From Flavobacterium araucananum (GTDB taxonomy: Bacteria; Bacteroidota; Bacteroidia; Flavobacteriales; Flavobacteriaceae), in NCBI RefSeq assembly GCF_002222055.1, contig NZ_MUGS01000076.1:1-39984 (forward strand): a stretch of 39,984 nucleotides of DNA, given 5' to 3'. Shown in pieces: positions 23,841 through 33,218 of this stretch. A program made the translations under genes and the position numbers. A model generated the notes under the pieces. That model saw nothing but the letters and a program-made list of their open reading frames with translations. It made no database searches and was not told the DNA's origin. Position 1 is the first letter of the stretch. The number at the start of each line of letters is the position of its first letter.

Positions 23841-24878
23841 ATGTCTCAAAACAAAAATGCCTTAATACGATATAAAACGATCGACAAATGTTTGCAAAAT
23901 AAATACAGACAGTGGACTCTGGAAGATCTGATCGAATGCTGCTCTGAAGCTTTATTTGAATATGAAGGTCGCGAAAACCCGATTAGCAAACGAACCATTC
24001 AAATGGATATTCAGTTAATGCGAAGCGAAAAACTGGGTTATAATGCACCAATTGTTGTTTACGACAAAAAGTATTATAAATATGAAGACGATGAGTTTAC
24101 GATAACGGATATTCCGCTAACGGAAACAGATATGAATGTCCTGACCGAAACGGTTTCGATGTTAAAACAGTTTAAGGATTTCTCTTTGTTTAATGATGTA
24201 TCTGATATTTTGCAGCGTTTGGAGGATAAAATCTACGCCGAGAAATCGCACACTAAACCGGTTATTTATCTGGACAAAAATGAAGGGTTAAAAGGTTTAC
24301 ATTACTTGGATGAAGTCTATCAGGCGATTATAAAAAAAATTGTTTTGGTGATTACGTACAAATCTTTTAAATCGAAAGAGGAAACAAAATTCCACTTTCA
24401 TCCTTTTATTCTAAAGGAATTTAATAACCGATGGTTTTTGGTAGGAAAAAAAAAGGACGCTGCTCCTATTACCAATTTGGCACTGGATCGAATTATTGGA
24501 ATCGATTATGATTTTAATCTTCCTTATTTGGAAGAAGATTTTGATGCTGACCTTTTTTATAAAAATGTAATTGGCGTTACGGTAAATTCAGGCTTACAGC
24601 CCAGAAAAATCGAACTTTGGATTGATGCTGTAAATGCACCTTATGTTTTAACCAAACCTTTGCATCATACCCAAAGACTGGTTAAAGAAAATGAGGACAA
24701 TAGTATTATGGTGCATTTGTTCATTTCTCCTAATTATGAAATGGAACGTATTTTATTGGGTTTTGGTGACGGAATCGAGATTATTAAACCTGAAAACTTA
24801 CGAAATAGGATGAAAAAGATGCTTAAAAAGGCCGTTTCACGATATGAACCTGAGGATAATACTGAATTAAAATCATGA
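23841..24878 (+). CDS. WYL-domain transcriptional regulator
   Basis: A 345-aa protein. An N-terminal winged helix-turn-helix (residues ~8-75, ending ISKRTIQMDIQLMRSEKLGYNAPIVVYDKKYYKY) is followed by the WYL ligand-sensing domain with FKSKEETKFHFHPFILKEFNNRWFLVGKKK (the WYL signature reads W-F-L here) and a WCX-like C terminus (RLVKENEDNSIMVHLFISPNYEMERILLGFGDGIEIIKPENLRNRMKKML). WYL proteins sense nucleic-acid fragments or nucleotides and often control defence or DNA/RNA-damage genes. It is the only regulator encoded in the RtcB locus and the best candidate for the three 25-bp palindromes. None of those sites precedes its own gene. Confidence 0.9.
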   Translation: MSQNKNALIRYKTIDKCLQNKYRQWTLEDLIECCSEALFEYEGRENPISKRTIQMDIQLMRSEKLGYNAPIVVYDKKYYKYEDDEFTITDIPLTETDMNVLTETVSMLKQFKDFSLFNDVSDILQRLEDKIYAEKSHTKPVIYLDKNEGLKGLHYLDEVYQAIIKKIVLVITYKSFKSKEETKFHFHPFILKEFNNRWFLVGKKKDAAPITNLALDRIIGIDYDFNLPYLEEDFDADLFYKNVIGVTVNSGLQPRKIELWIDAVNAPYVLTKPLHHTQRLVKENEDNSIMVHLFISPNYEMERILLGFGDGIEIIKPENLRNRMKKMLKKAVSRYEPEDNTELKS

Positions 24879-25050
24879 TTTTTTATAAAAAATAGCGTTT
24901 AATCTTAAATTAAAACGATAAAGCAATTTTTACAGCATAAAATTTGTTAAAATCTCAAAAAAGAATAGTATATTTCAATTAAAATTAAATCATAAACCAC
25001 TCTAAATCAGAGATATTTTTTTACTAACCAAAAAATTATCACAAAATAAT

Positions 25051-25081
25051 ATGCATGCATAGTATTTTTTGATTATATTTG
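25051..25081 (+). promoter_or_regulatory. promoter and possible operator of marR-fad genes
   Basis: TATATTTG at 25074-25081 matches TAnnTTTG, 18 bases before the MarR ATG. Just upstream, ATGCATGCAT (25051-25060) is a perfect 10-bp palindrome where a MarR dimer could bind to control its own operon. The operator role is inferred from position. Confidence 0.45.
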
Positions 25082-25099
25082 AAATCGATATAGTTCCCT

Positions 25100-25558
25100 A
25101 TGAAAGACAAAACAATAGATTATATTTTAAGAGCTACATGGCAGGCTGTTTCAAGAATGTATAACGAAGAGGCTGCAAAGTACGATGCTACAATGGCGAC
25201 CGGATTTGCACTTTTAAGTATTGATAAAGAGGAAGGAACTCCCTCTACAGCTTTAGGCCCAAGAATGGGAATGGAAGCTACGAGCCTGACCAGAACCTTA
25301 AAATCGATGGAAGACAAAGGTTTAATTGTTCGCAAAAAAAATCCAACAGATGGTCGAGGTGTTTTGATCTACCTAACCGAATTTGGCAAAGAAAAAAGAG
25401 ATTTATCTAAAAATACTGTTCTGAAATTTAATGAAACAATTAGAAAACATGTTTCTGATGAAAAGCTTAAACATTTTATCGAAGTTTCTGAAATCATAAA
25501 TGAATTAATTCAGGACAAAAACATATTTAATCAAACCGAAAAATCAGAAAACGAGTAG
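25100..25558 (+). CDS. MarR-family regulator, probable fad operon repressor
   Basis: A 152-aa protein with the MarR winged helix: ATMATGFALLSIDKEEGTPSTALGPRMGMEATSLTRTLKSMEDKGLIVRKKNPTDGRGVLIYLTEFGKEKR, including the conserved wing motif D-x-R (TDGRG). It is the first gene of a run with fadN, fadA and fadE on the same strand (60 bp to fadN), so it probably represses beta-oxidation and is released by acyl-CoA or fatty acids, as for other fad-linked regulators. The ligand is inferred. Confidence 0.85.
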   Translation: MKDKTIDYILRATWQAVSRMYNEEAAKYDATMATGFALLSIDKEEGTPSTALGPRMGMEATSLTRTLKSMEDKGLIVRKKNPTDGRGVLIYLTEFGKEKRDLSKNTVLKFNETIRKHVSDEKLKHFIEVSEIINELIQDKNIFNQTEKSENE

Positions 25559-25618
25559 ACTTTTATACCTTATAAAGGTTTGTTTCAAATTCAAACAAAA
25601 AAACAAAATATTAACTCT

Positions 25619-28009
25619 ATGAAACGCACAATTAAAAAAGTTGCTGTAATTGGATCCGGAATTATGGGTTCAGGAATAGCTTGTCATTTTGCCAATATTG
25701 GTGTTGAAGTTTTACTACTTGACATCGTACCGCGCGAATTGACAGAGGCTGAAACTAAAAAAGGATTAACACTTGAAAGTAAAGTTGTTCGCAACCGTGT
25801 GGTAAACGAGCACTTGGCGAATTCGTTAAAATCGAAACCGTCTCCTATTTACAGTCAAAAATTTGCAAACAGAATTACAACAGGAAATACCACAGATGAT
25901 ATAGCAAAAATTGCCAATGTTGACTGGATTATCGAGGTTGTTGTAGAACGTTTGGATATTAAAAAACTGGTATTCGAACAAATCGAGAAATTTCGTAAAC
26001 CGGGAACTTTAGTTACTTCTAATACTTCTGGAATTCCAATTCATTTTATGAGTGAAGGAAGAAGCGAAGATTTTCAACAACACTTTTGCGGAACACACTT
26101 TTTTAACCCTGCGCGTTACTTAAAATTATTTGAAATTATTCCGGGTCCAAAAACTTCAAATGAAGTATTGGATTTCTTAAACGAATACGGATCTAAATTT
26201 TTAGGAAAAACATCTGTTGTTGCTAAAGATACTCCGGCATTTATTGGAAACAGAATTGGTATTTACGGAATCCAAAGTTTATTCCACTTGGTTAAAGAAA
26301 TGGGATTAACGATTGAGGAAGTTGATAAATTGACCGGACCTGTAATTGGTCGTCCAAAATCGGCTACTTTCCGTACTGTTGATGTTGTTGGTTTAGATAC
26401 TTTGGTGCACGTTGCCAATGGTATTTATGAAAACTGTCCAACAGATGAACAACACGAATTGTTTAAACTTCCTGATTTCATCACAAAAATGATGGAAAAC
26501 AATTGGTTAGGAAGCAAAACAGGACAAGGTTTCTACAAAAAAGTAGACAAAGATATTCTTACCTTAGACTTAGATACATTAGAATACCGTCCGGCAAAAA
26601 AAGCAAGCTTTGCTACGCTTGAACTAACAAAAACTATCGATAAACCTATCAATCGTTTTAAAGTTTTGGTAAAAGGAAAAGACAAAGCTGGAGAATTCTA
26701 TCGTAAGAGTTTCGCCGGAATGTTTGCTTATGTATCCAACAGAATTCCTGAAATCTCAGACGAATTATATAAAATTGATGATGCGATGAAAGCTGGTTTT
26801 GGATGGGAAAATGGTCCATTCGAAATTTGGGACGCTATTGGTGTTGCCAACGGAATCGAAATCATGAAAGCAGAAGGTCTTGAGCCTGCTGCATGGGTTA
26901 CTGAAATGTTGGCTTCCGGAAGTGAGAGTTTCTACTCTGTAAAAGAAGGAGCAACTTATTTCTACAATATCCCAACAAAATCTCAAACTAAAGTTCCGGG
27001 ACAAGACTCCTTTATTATCCTAAACAACATTCGCGAAAGCAAAAAAGTTTGGAGTAATAGTGGTGCAATTATCCAAGATTTAGGAGATGGAATTTTGAAC
27101 TTAGAATTCCAATCTAAAATGAATACTATTGGTGGCGATGTACTTCAGGCTATCAATAAAGCAATCGACTTATCTGAAAAAGAATATCAAGGTTTAGTTA
27201 TTGGTAATCAGGCAGCGAATTTCTCTGTTGGGGCCAATATCGGAATGATTTTCATGATGGCGGTTGAACAGGAATATGACGAATTGAACATGGCTATCAA
27301 ATTGTTTCAGGACACGATGATGCGCGTTCGTTATTCTTCGATTCCAGTTGTAGTAGCACCTCACGGAATGACTTTTGGTGGTGGATGCGAAATGAGCTTA
27401 CACGCTGATAAAGTGGTTGCTGCTGCTGAAACTTATATGGGATTAGTTGAGTTTGGTGTAGGTGTATTGCCTGGTGGTGGCGGATCTAAAGAAATGGCTT
27501 TAAGAGCGTCTGATTTATTCCGTAAAAATGATGTGGAATTGAACGTTCTTCAGGAATATTTCTTGACAATCGCTATGGCAAAAGTATCGACTTCTGGTTA
27601 TGAGGCTTTTGACACAGGTCTTCTTCAACATGGAAAAGATGTTATCGTGGTAAACAAAGATCGTCAGATTGCCGAAGCTAAAAAACATGCATTGTTAATG
27701 GCAGAAGCGGGTTATACGCAACCTATCAGAAGAACTGATGTTAAAGTATTAGGAAAACAAGCTCTTGGAATGTTCTTAGTAGGAACGGATCAAATGGAAG
27801 CTGGAAAATACATTTCTGAGCACGACAAGAAAATTGCTAACAAACTTGCTTACGTAATGGCAGGTGGTGATTTATCTGAAGCAACTTTAGTATCTGAACA
27901 ATATTTATTAGATATCGAACGTGAGGCTTTCCTGAGTTTATGTACAGAACGCAAGACTTTAGAGAGAATCCAGTATATGTTAACTAAAGGAAAACCACTT
28001 AGAAATTAG
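25619..28009 (+). CDS. fadN: 3-hydroxyacyl-CoA dehydrogenase / enoyl-CoA hydratase (FadN type)
   Basis: 796 aa from the ATG at 25619; the longer frame from 25580 lacks a family match. Order: an N-terminal dehydrogenase with GSGIMGSGIACHFA (NAD site, residues ~10-23), catalytic His in CGTHFFNPARYLKLFEIIPG and KDTPAFIGNRIG; then a C-terminal crotonase domain with GMTFGGGCEMSLHADKVV and GVLPGGGGSKEMALR. Dehydrogenase first, hydratase last is the FadN (Bacillus YusL) order, opposite to E. coli FadB. It performs the hydration and oxidation steps of fatty-acid beta-oxidation. The gene order fadN-fadA-fadE equals that of the Bacillus fadNAE operon. Confidence 0.9.
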   Translation: MKRTIKKVAVIGSGIMGSGIACHFANIGVEVLLLDIVPRELTEAETKKGLTLESKVVRNRVVNEHLANSLKSKPSPIYSQKFANRITTGNTTDDIAKIANVDWIIEVVVERLDIKKLVFEQIEKFRKPGTLVTSNTSGIPIHFMSEGRSEDFQQHFCGTHFFNPARYLKLFEIIPGPKTSNEVLDFLNEYGSKFLGKTSVVAKDTPAFIGNRIGIYGIQSLFHLVKEMGLTIEEVDKLTGPVIGRPKSATFRTVDVVGLDTLVHVANGIYENCPTDEQHELFKLPDFITKMMENNWLGSKTGQGFYKKVDKDILTLDLDTLEYRPAKKASFATLELTKTIDKPINRFKVLVKGKDKAGEFYRKSFAGMFAYVSNRIPEISDELYKIDDAMKAGFGWENGPFEIWDAIGVANGIEIMKAEGLEPAAWVTEMLASGSESFYSVKEGATYFYNIPTKSQTKVPGQDSFIILNNIRESKKVWSNSGAIIQDLGDGILNLEFQSKMNTIGGDVLQAINKAIDLSEKEYQGLVIGNQAANFSVGANIGMIFMMAVEQEYDELNMAIKLFQDTMMRVRYSSIPVVVAPHGMTFGGGCEMSLHADKVVAAAETYMGLVEFGVGVLPGGGGSKEMALRASDLFRKNDVELNVLQEYFLTIAMAKVSTSGYEAFDTGLLQHGKDVIVVNKDRQIAEAKKHALLMAEAGYTQPIRRTDVKVLGKQALGMFLVGTDQMEAGKYISEHDKKIANKLAYVMAGGDLSEATLVSEQYLLDIEREAFLSLCTERKTLERIQYMLTKGKPLRN

Positions 28010-28170
28010 AAAATAGAACAAAGAGAATAGAATATAGATTTCAGACTTAGTAAAGTCTATTTTCTATACTCTATCTTCTATACTCTTAAAAAACAGAATA
28101 AAGAGAAAAGAATATAGATTTTGTGACAAAGTAATAGTCTATTTTCTATGATCGATTTTCTAAAATCTTA
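28010..28170. repeat. two tandem AGAATA/TATTCT-type hairpin repeats
   Basis: Two imperfect hairpins, about 28017-28086 and 28094-28170. Each has a left arm like AGAGAATAGAATATAGATT and a right arm like GTCTATTTTCTATACTCT. They fill the fadN-fadA gap and may work as RNA processing or stability hairpins. Half-copies of the same sequence recur at 29370-29422 and 29905-29937. Confidence 0.6.
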
Positions 28171-28185
28171 AAAAAACAAAAACAA

Positions 28186-29367
28186 ATGAAAACAGCATAT
28201 ATAGTAAAAGCTTACCGTACTGCGGTAGGAAAAGCACCAAAAGGGGTTTTTAGATTTAAAAGACCTGATGAATTAGCTGCAGAAACCATTCAGTTTATGA
28301 TGGATGAGTTGCCTGATTTTGACAAAAAACGTATCGATGACGTTATGGTAGGAAATGCCATGCCAGAAGCAGAACAAGGACTTAACGTTGGTCGTTTGAT
28401 CTCCTTAATGGGATTAAAAGTAGAAGATGTTCCTGGTGTAACAGTTAACCGTTATTGTGCATCCGGATTAGAAACTATCGGAATGGCAACTGCAAAAATC
28501 CAATCAGGAATGGCAGATTGTATCATTGCCGGTGGTGCAGAAAGTATGAGTTTTATTCCGATGGGAGGTTACAAACCAACTCCGGATTATAAAGTTGCTG
28601 CTGCAGGTCACGAAGATTATTACTGGGGAATGGGTTTAACTGCTGAAGCGGTTGCCAACCAATATAAAATTTCAAGAGAAGATCAGGATGAGTTTGCTTA
28701 CAACTCTCACATGAAAGCCTTAAAAGCGCAAGCCGAAGGTAAATTCGACAAACAAATTGTTCCTATTACTGTTGAGCAAACTTTTGTAAATGAAAATGGT
28801 AAAAAAGAAACTAAATCTTATGTTGTAAAACAAGACGAAGGACCAAGAGCCGGAACCTCTGTTGCTGCTTTATCAGGTTTAAGACCTGTTTTTGCTGCTG
28901 ACGGAAGCGTAACTGCCGGTAACTCATCGCAAATGAGTGATGGTGCTGCTTTTGTTTTAATCATGAGCGAGGATATGGTAAAAGAGTTAAATCTTGAGCC
29001 AATTGCAAGATTGGTAAACTTTGCTTCGTCTGGTGTTGAGCCAAGAATCATGGGTATTGGTCCTGTAAAAGCAATTCCGAAAGCCTTAAAACAAGCAGGT
29101 TTAGAATTGAAAGATATTGACTTGGTCGAATTAAACGAGGCTTTTGCTTCTCAGTCTTTGGCTGTAATTCGCGAGTTAGGTCTAAATCCTGATATCGTAA
29201 ACGTAAACGGTGGTGCAATCGCTTTAGGACATCCTCTGGGTTGTACAGGTGCTAAACTTTCTGTCCAGTTATTCGACGAGATGAAACGCAGAGGTAGCAA
29301 ATACGGAATTGTTTCGATGTGTGTGGGAACTGGACAAGGTTCTGCCGGGATTTATGAAGTTCTTTAA
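28186..29367 (+). CDS. fadA: acetyl-CoA acyltransferase (3-ketoacyl-CoA thiolase)
   Basis: A 393-aa thiolase with all three active-site blocks: VNRYCASGLETIGMA (acyl-accepting Cys), NGGAIALGHPLGCTGAKL (His) and CVGTGQGSAGIYEVL (second Cys). It cleaves 3-ketoacyl-CoA to acetyl-CoA and shortened acyl-CoA, the last step of beta-oxidation, and would use the product of the preceding FadN. The length is typical. Confidence 0.92.
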   Translation: MKTAYIVKAYRTAVGKAPKGVFRFKRPDELAAETIQFMMDELPDFDKKRIDDVMVGNAMPEAEQGLNVGRLISLMGLKVEDVPGVTVNRYCASGLETIGMATAKIQSGMADCIIAGGAESMSFIPMGGYKPTPDYKVAAAGHEDYYWGMGLTAEAVANQYKISREDQDEFAYNSHMKALKAQAEGKFDKQIVPITVEQTFVNENGKKETKSYVVKQDEGPRAGTSVAALSGLRPVFAADGSVTAGNSSQMSDGAAFVLIMSEDMVKELNLEPIARLVNFASSGVEPRIMGIGPVKAIPKALKQAGLELKDIDLVELNEAFASQSLAVIRELGLNPDIVNVNGGAIALGHPLGCTGAKLSVQLFDEMKRRGSKYGIVSMCVGTGQGSAGIYEVL

Positions 29368-29539
29368 AGAGAGAATAGAATAAAGAGCAAAGAATAAAGA
29401 GGAAAGAATAAAGAGAATAGATGTTTTTTTTGAGAATAGAGAGATAATACTTTTTGGAATTATAAAATATTTCCAAAAGAAATAAAAATAGTATTAATCT
29501 TACTTTTTTATTTTAATTTCTTAACTTAACTCAAAAAAA

Positions 29540-29890
29540 ATGAGACATAATTATAAGAACTTGAAGATTTGGAAGATCGGAATTTCAATTGCTAATGAAA
29601 TTTCAGATGTATTAATAGAATTTCCAAAACACGAACGATACGATTTGAGTTCTCAAATAAGCAGATGTTCGGTTTCGATGCCTAGTAATATTGCCGAAGG
29701 ATCTTCAAGAACCGATAAGTCTTTTAGTTACTTTTTAGACATTTCTCTGGGCTCTTCATTTGAACTAATTACACAATTATTGATTGCTAAACATAGAACA
29801 TATATAAACGAGATACAATTTAACCAATTAGAAATTAAAATAGAAGAATTTCAAAGAATGACAATGGGTTTTCAAAACGGCTTAAAATAA
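29540..29890 (+). CDS. four-helix-bundle protein (S23/IVP family)
   Basis: A 116-aa protein with the family signature: HNYKNLKIWKIGISIANEI, then LSSQISRCSVSMPSNIAEGSSR and FLDISLGSSFELITQLLIAK. Members occur inside 23S rRNA intervening sequences or as stand-alone genes, and the diversity-generating-retroelement accessory protein Avd shares the fold. No rRNA, reverse transcriptase or variable repeat is nearby. It interrupts fadA and fadE, flanked by opposite half-copies of the local repeat (29370-29422, 29905-29937), as if inserted into a third copy of it. Function unknown. Confidence 0.85.
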   Translation: MRHNYKNLKIWKIGISIANEISDVLIEFPKHERYDLSSQISRCSVSMPSNIAEGSSRTDKSFSYFLDISLGSSFELITQLLIAKHRTYINEIQFNQLEIKIEEFQRMTMGFQNGLK

Positions 29891-29904
29891 GTCCAGTAAA
29901 AAAT

Positions 29905-29937
29905 CTATTTTCTATATTCTATTTTCTTTTCTCCCAA
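29905..29937. repeat. right half-copy of fad-region repeat
   Basis: AATCTATTTTCTATATTCTATTTTC followed by TTTTCTC, complementary in style to the left arms (AGAATAGAATA) at 29370-29422. The two halves bracket the four-helix-bundle gene. Confidence 0.5.
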
Positions 29938-29948
29938 AAAAAATAAAA

Positions 29949-31754
29949 ATGGCAGATACAATCGAAAAAAACGTAACCCGTGGTGGTCAGTTTTTAGTTA
30001 AAGAAACAAAGTGCGAAGATATCTTTACACCAGAAGATTTTTCGGAAGAGCAATTAATGATGCGTGACTCTGTAAAAGAGTTCGTTGACAAAGAATTATG
30101 GGCACATAAAGATCGTTTTGAGAAAAAAGATTATGCTTATACAGAATCCTCTATGCGTAAAGCTGGTGAACTAGGACTTCTGGGAGTTGCGGTTCCTGAA
30201 GAATACGGTGGATTAGGAATGGGATTCGTATCTACAATGTTAGTTTGCGATTACATATCTGGTGCTACAGGATCGTTCTCGACTGCTTTTGGTGCTCATA
30301 CCGGAATTGGAACGATGCCGATCACTCTTTATGGTTCTGAGGAACAAAAGAAAAAATACGTTCCTAAATTGGCTTCCGGAGAATGGTTTGGAGCTTATTG
30401 TTTGACTGAACCAGGCGCAGGATCTGACGCTAACTCAGGAAAAACGAAAGCGGTTTTATCTGAAGACGGAACTCATTATAAAATTACAGGACAAAAAATG
30501 TGGATTTCGAATGCAGGTTTCTGCAGCGTTTTCATCGTTTTTGCCCGTATTGGAGATGATAAAAATATTACTGGTTTCATCGTAGAAAACGATCCGTCAA
30601 ACGGAATTTCTATGAATGAAGAAGAGCATAAATTAGGAATTCGTGCTTCTTCTACTCGTCAGGTTTTCTTTAATGATACTAAAGTTCCTGTAGAAAACAT
30701 GTTGTCTGAAAGAGGAAACGGTTTCAAAATTGCAATGAATGCTTTAAATGTTGGTCGTATCAAATTGGCAGCTGCTTGTTTAGATGCGCAACGCAGAGTA
30801 ACTACAAATGCAGTAAAATATGCTAACGAAAGAATCCAGTTTAACACTGCAATTTCATCTTTTGGAGCAATCCGTTCTAAATTAGCCGAAATGGCAACTA
30901 ATGCATACGCTGGAGAAAGTGCTTCTTACCGTGCAGCAAAAGATATCGAAGACAGAATCGCTGCTCGTGAAGCAGAAGGAACTTCTCACCAGGAAGCTGA
31001 ATTAAAAGGTGTTGAAGAATATGCTATCGAATGTTCTATCCTTAAAGTTGCCGTTTCTGAAGACGTACAAGCTTGTGCTGACGAAGGAATTCAGATTTTT
31101 GGTGGAATGGGATTCTCTGAAGATACTCCAATGGAAAGTGCCTGGAGAGATGCTCGTATCGCCAGAATCTACGAAGGAACAAACGAAATCAACAGAATGC
31201 TTTCTGTAGGTATGTTGATCAAAAAAGCAATGAAAGGTCACGTTGATTTATTAGGACCAGCAATGAAAGTTTCTGAAGAATTAATGGGAATTCCATCTTT
31301 TGATACTCCTGATTTCTCTGAATTATTTGCTGAAGAAAAAGGAATTATCACTAATCTTAAGAAAGTTTTCTTAATGGTTGCAGGAAGTGCTGTTCAAAAA
31401 TACGGACCGGATTTAGATGCTCACCAACAGTTATTAATGGCTGCTTCTGATATCTTAATCGAAATCTACATGGCTGAAAGTACCATTCTTAGAACTGAAA
31501 AATTAGCCAAAAATCAAGGTGAAGCTAAAGTACAAGAGCAAATTGCTATGGCAAAATTATACTTATACAAAGCAGTAGATATTGTTAACTCAAAAGGAAA
31601 AGAAGGAATTATTTCTTTTGCCGAAGGAGACGAACAACGTATGATGTTAATGGGATTAAAACGTTTTACAAAATATACAAACAATCCAAATGTGGTAGCT
31701 TTAAGAGAGGTTATTACATCTAAATTAGTTGCAGAAAACGAATACTGCTTCTAA
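29949..31754 (+). CDS. fadE: acyl-CoA dehydrogenase
   Basis: A 601-aa flavoenzyme. It shows CLTEPGAGSDANSGKT and KMWISNAGF (FAD/acyl-CoA binding), FGGMGFSEDTPMESAWRDARIARIYEGTNEINR (C-terminal FAD domain, with the catalytic-base region in YEGTNE), and an extra C-terminal ~150-aa helical domain typical of the long FadE (Bacillus YusJ) or very-long-chain type. It introduces the alpha-beta double bond in acyl-CoA. Last gene of the fad run before a strong terminator. Confidence 0.92.
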   Translation: MADTIEKNVTRGGQFLVKETKCEDIFTPEDFSEEQLMMRDSVKEFVDKELWAHKDRFEKKDYAYTESSMRKAGELGLLGVAVPEEYGGLGMGFVSTMLVCDYISGATGSFSTAFGAHTGIGTMPITLYGSEEQKKKYVPKLASGEWFGAYCLTEPGAGSDANSGKTKAVLSEDGTHYKITGQKMWISNAGFCSVFIVFARIGDDKNITGFIVENDPSNGISMNEEEHKLGIRASSTRQVFFNDTKVPVENMLSERGNGFKIAMNALNVGRIKLAAACLDAQRRVTTNAVKYANERIQFNTAISSFGAIRSKLAEMATNAYAGESASYRAAKDIEDRIAAREAEGTSHQEAELKGVEEYAIECSILKVAVSEDVQACADEGIQIFGGMGFSEDTPMESAWRDARIARIYEGTNEINRMLSVGMLIKKAMKGHVDLLGPAMKVSEELMGIPSFDTPDFSELFAEEKGIITNLKKVFLMVAGSAVQKYGPDLDAHQQLLMAASDILIEIYMAESTILRTEKLAKNQGEAKVQEQIAMAKLYLYKAVDIVNSKGKEGIISFAEGDEQRMMLMGLKRFTKYTNNPNVVALREVITSKLVAENEYCF

Positions 31755-31785
31755 TACAAAAATAGTTTTTAGCTTTTAATTTGTT

Positions 31786-31828
31786 TAAACCCGCACTTAT
31801 CCGAAACAGTGCGGGTTTATTTTTTTTT
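31786..31828 (+). terminator. intrinsic terminator after fadE
   Basis: Stem TAAACCCGCACT / AGTGCGGGTTTA with a 10-nt loop and a following T run, 31 bp past the fadE stop. Confidence 0.9.
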
Positions 31829-31831
31829 ATT

Positions 31832-31932
31832 TTGCCACAGATTACAGGATTTTCACAGATTTTTTTAATCATTTTAATCTTGTAATCTGTGGCATTCTTT
31901 TGTAGAGATGCACTGCTGTGCGTCTCTACATT
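31832..31932. repeat. dispersed repeats downstream of fadE
   Basis: GCCACAGATTACAGGATTTT and the near complement AATCTTGTAATCTGTGGC form a ~58-bp inverted repeat (31835-31893). It is followed by TGTAGAGATGCACTGC/TGTGCGTCTCTACA (31902-31930), another copy of the REP-like palindrome seen at 17500 and 23381-23466. No gene in 31755-32051. Confidence 0.65.
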
Positions 31933-32051
31933 AAAAATCATTAATCATTTCACAAATCTTTATTAAAATTGCGTTTCTGTTACAAAATGTATGGTAAACT
32001 TTTGATTCTAATGTTTTATATTTAGCGTTCTAAAACTTCAAAAAATATAAA

Positions 32052-33146
32052 ATGAAACACCTTAACCTAATTGCCCTTTTATTTCTTTGCCTGATCTCTA
32101 CCTCTATTTTTGCGCAAAAAAATAAAAAACTGGATGTTATTGCTTACTACACAGGCGATGACAAACTAATTAACGACTACGAAGTAAACAAGTTAGATCA
32201 AATTATCTTTAGTTTTTGTCATCTAAAAGATGGAAAACTAAGCGTTGATTCACCTAAAGATTCTACCACAATCAAATACCTGGTTTCTTTAAAAGCACAT
32301 AATCCGCAACTTAAAATTGTTCTTTCACTTGGTGGCTGGGGAGGTTGTGAACCTTGTTCTGCCGCATTTTCTACAGCCGAAGGAAGATTAACTTTCGCTA
32401 AATCAGTAAAAGAAGTAAGCAATTATTTTAAAGTAGACGGTTTAGATCTTGATTGGGAATATCCGGCAATTGAGGGACTGCCAGGACATTTATTTCAGGC
32501 TGCTGACAAACCTAACTTTACCGAATTAATCAAAATTTTGCGTTCTACTTTGGGTAAAAAATATGAATTGAGTTTTGCTGCCGGAGGATTTCAAAAATAT
32601 CTGGATGAATCTATAGACTGGAAAACTGTTGCTCCATTAGTAAATCGCATCAACATTATGAGTTATGATCTGGTAAACGGATATTCTAAAGTTACCGGAC
32701 ATCATACACCATTGTACAGCACCAATGCCAAGGAAGAATCTACAGACAGAGCCGTTACTTATTTATTAAAACAAGGAGTTCCTGCTGAAAAATTGATTAT
32801 TGGAGGTGCTTTTTATTCCAGAACATGGCAGAATGTCGAAAACATAAACAATGGTCTTTATCAGGCTGGAGAACACATTCAAGGTGTTGATTTCAAAAAT
32901 TTTGCTTCAACTTTTACAGAAGCTAATGGCTGGAAATATTTTTGGGATGATAAAGCAAAAGCTCCTTATTGGTATAATGCGGCATCAAAAACTTTTGCAA
33001 CATCTGATGATCTTAAATCCATAAAAGCAAAAACAGAATATGTAAAGTCTAAAAAACTAGGTGGTATCATGTTCTGGGAACTTACTTTAGATAGTCCTCG
33101 TAACGGAATGGTGAATGCCATTTATGAAGTTAAAACGGCTAAATAA
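32052..33146 (+). CDS. exported GH18 chitinase
   Basis: A 364-aa protein with a signal peptide (cleavage near IFAQ, residue 22). Its GH18 TIM barrel shows LSLGGWGG (SxGG motif, ~91-98), the catalytic DxxDxDxE in VDGLDLDWEYP with E136 as acid, MSYDL (substrate-binding Met-Tyr-Asp) and FWELTLDS near the end (the conserved Trp). It hydrolyses beta-1,4-GlcNAc polymers. It has no carbohydrate-binding module and no T9SS sorting domain, so it is probably periplasmic or surface-retained and acts on chitin oligomers. Closed by a strong terminator. Confidence 0.92.
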   Translation: MKHLNLIALLFLCLISTSIFAQKNKKLDVIAYYTGDDKLINDYEVNKLDQIIFSFCHLKDGKLSVDSPKDSTTIKYLVSLKAHNPQLKIVLSLGGWGGCEPCSAAFSTAEGRLTFAKSVKEVSNYFKVDGLDLDWEYPAIEGLPGHLFQAADKPNFTELIKILRSTLGKKYELSFAAGGFQKYLDESIDWKTVAPLVNRINIMSYDLVNGYSKVTGHHTPLYSTNAKEESTDRAVTYLLKQGVPAEKLIIGGAFYSRTWQNVENINNGLYQAGEHIQGVDFKNFASTFTEANGWKYFWDDKAKAPYWYNAASKTFATSDDLKSIKAKTEYVKSKKLGGIMFWELTLDSPRNGMVNAIYEVKTAK

Positions 33147-33162
33147 TACTTTCAAAGCATAG

Positions 33163-33196
33163 AAAAACGGCAGTTACTTACATAACTGCCGTTTTT
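33163..33196. terminator. bidirectional terminator, chitinase / 161-aa gene
   Basis: A 14-bp perfect stem AAAAACGGCAGTTA/TAACTGCCGTTTTT with a 6-nt loop, between convergent genes. Confidence 0.9.
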
Positions 33197-33218
33197 TTTA
33201 TCTGTAAAGAAACGTTTT

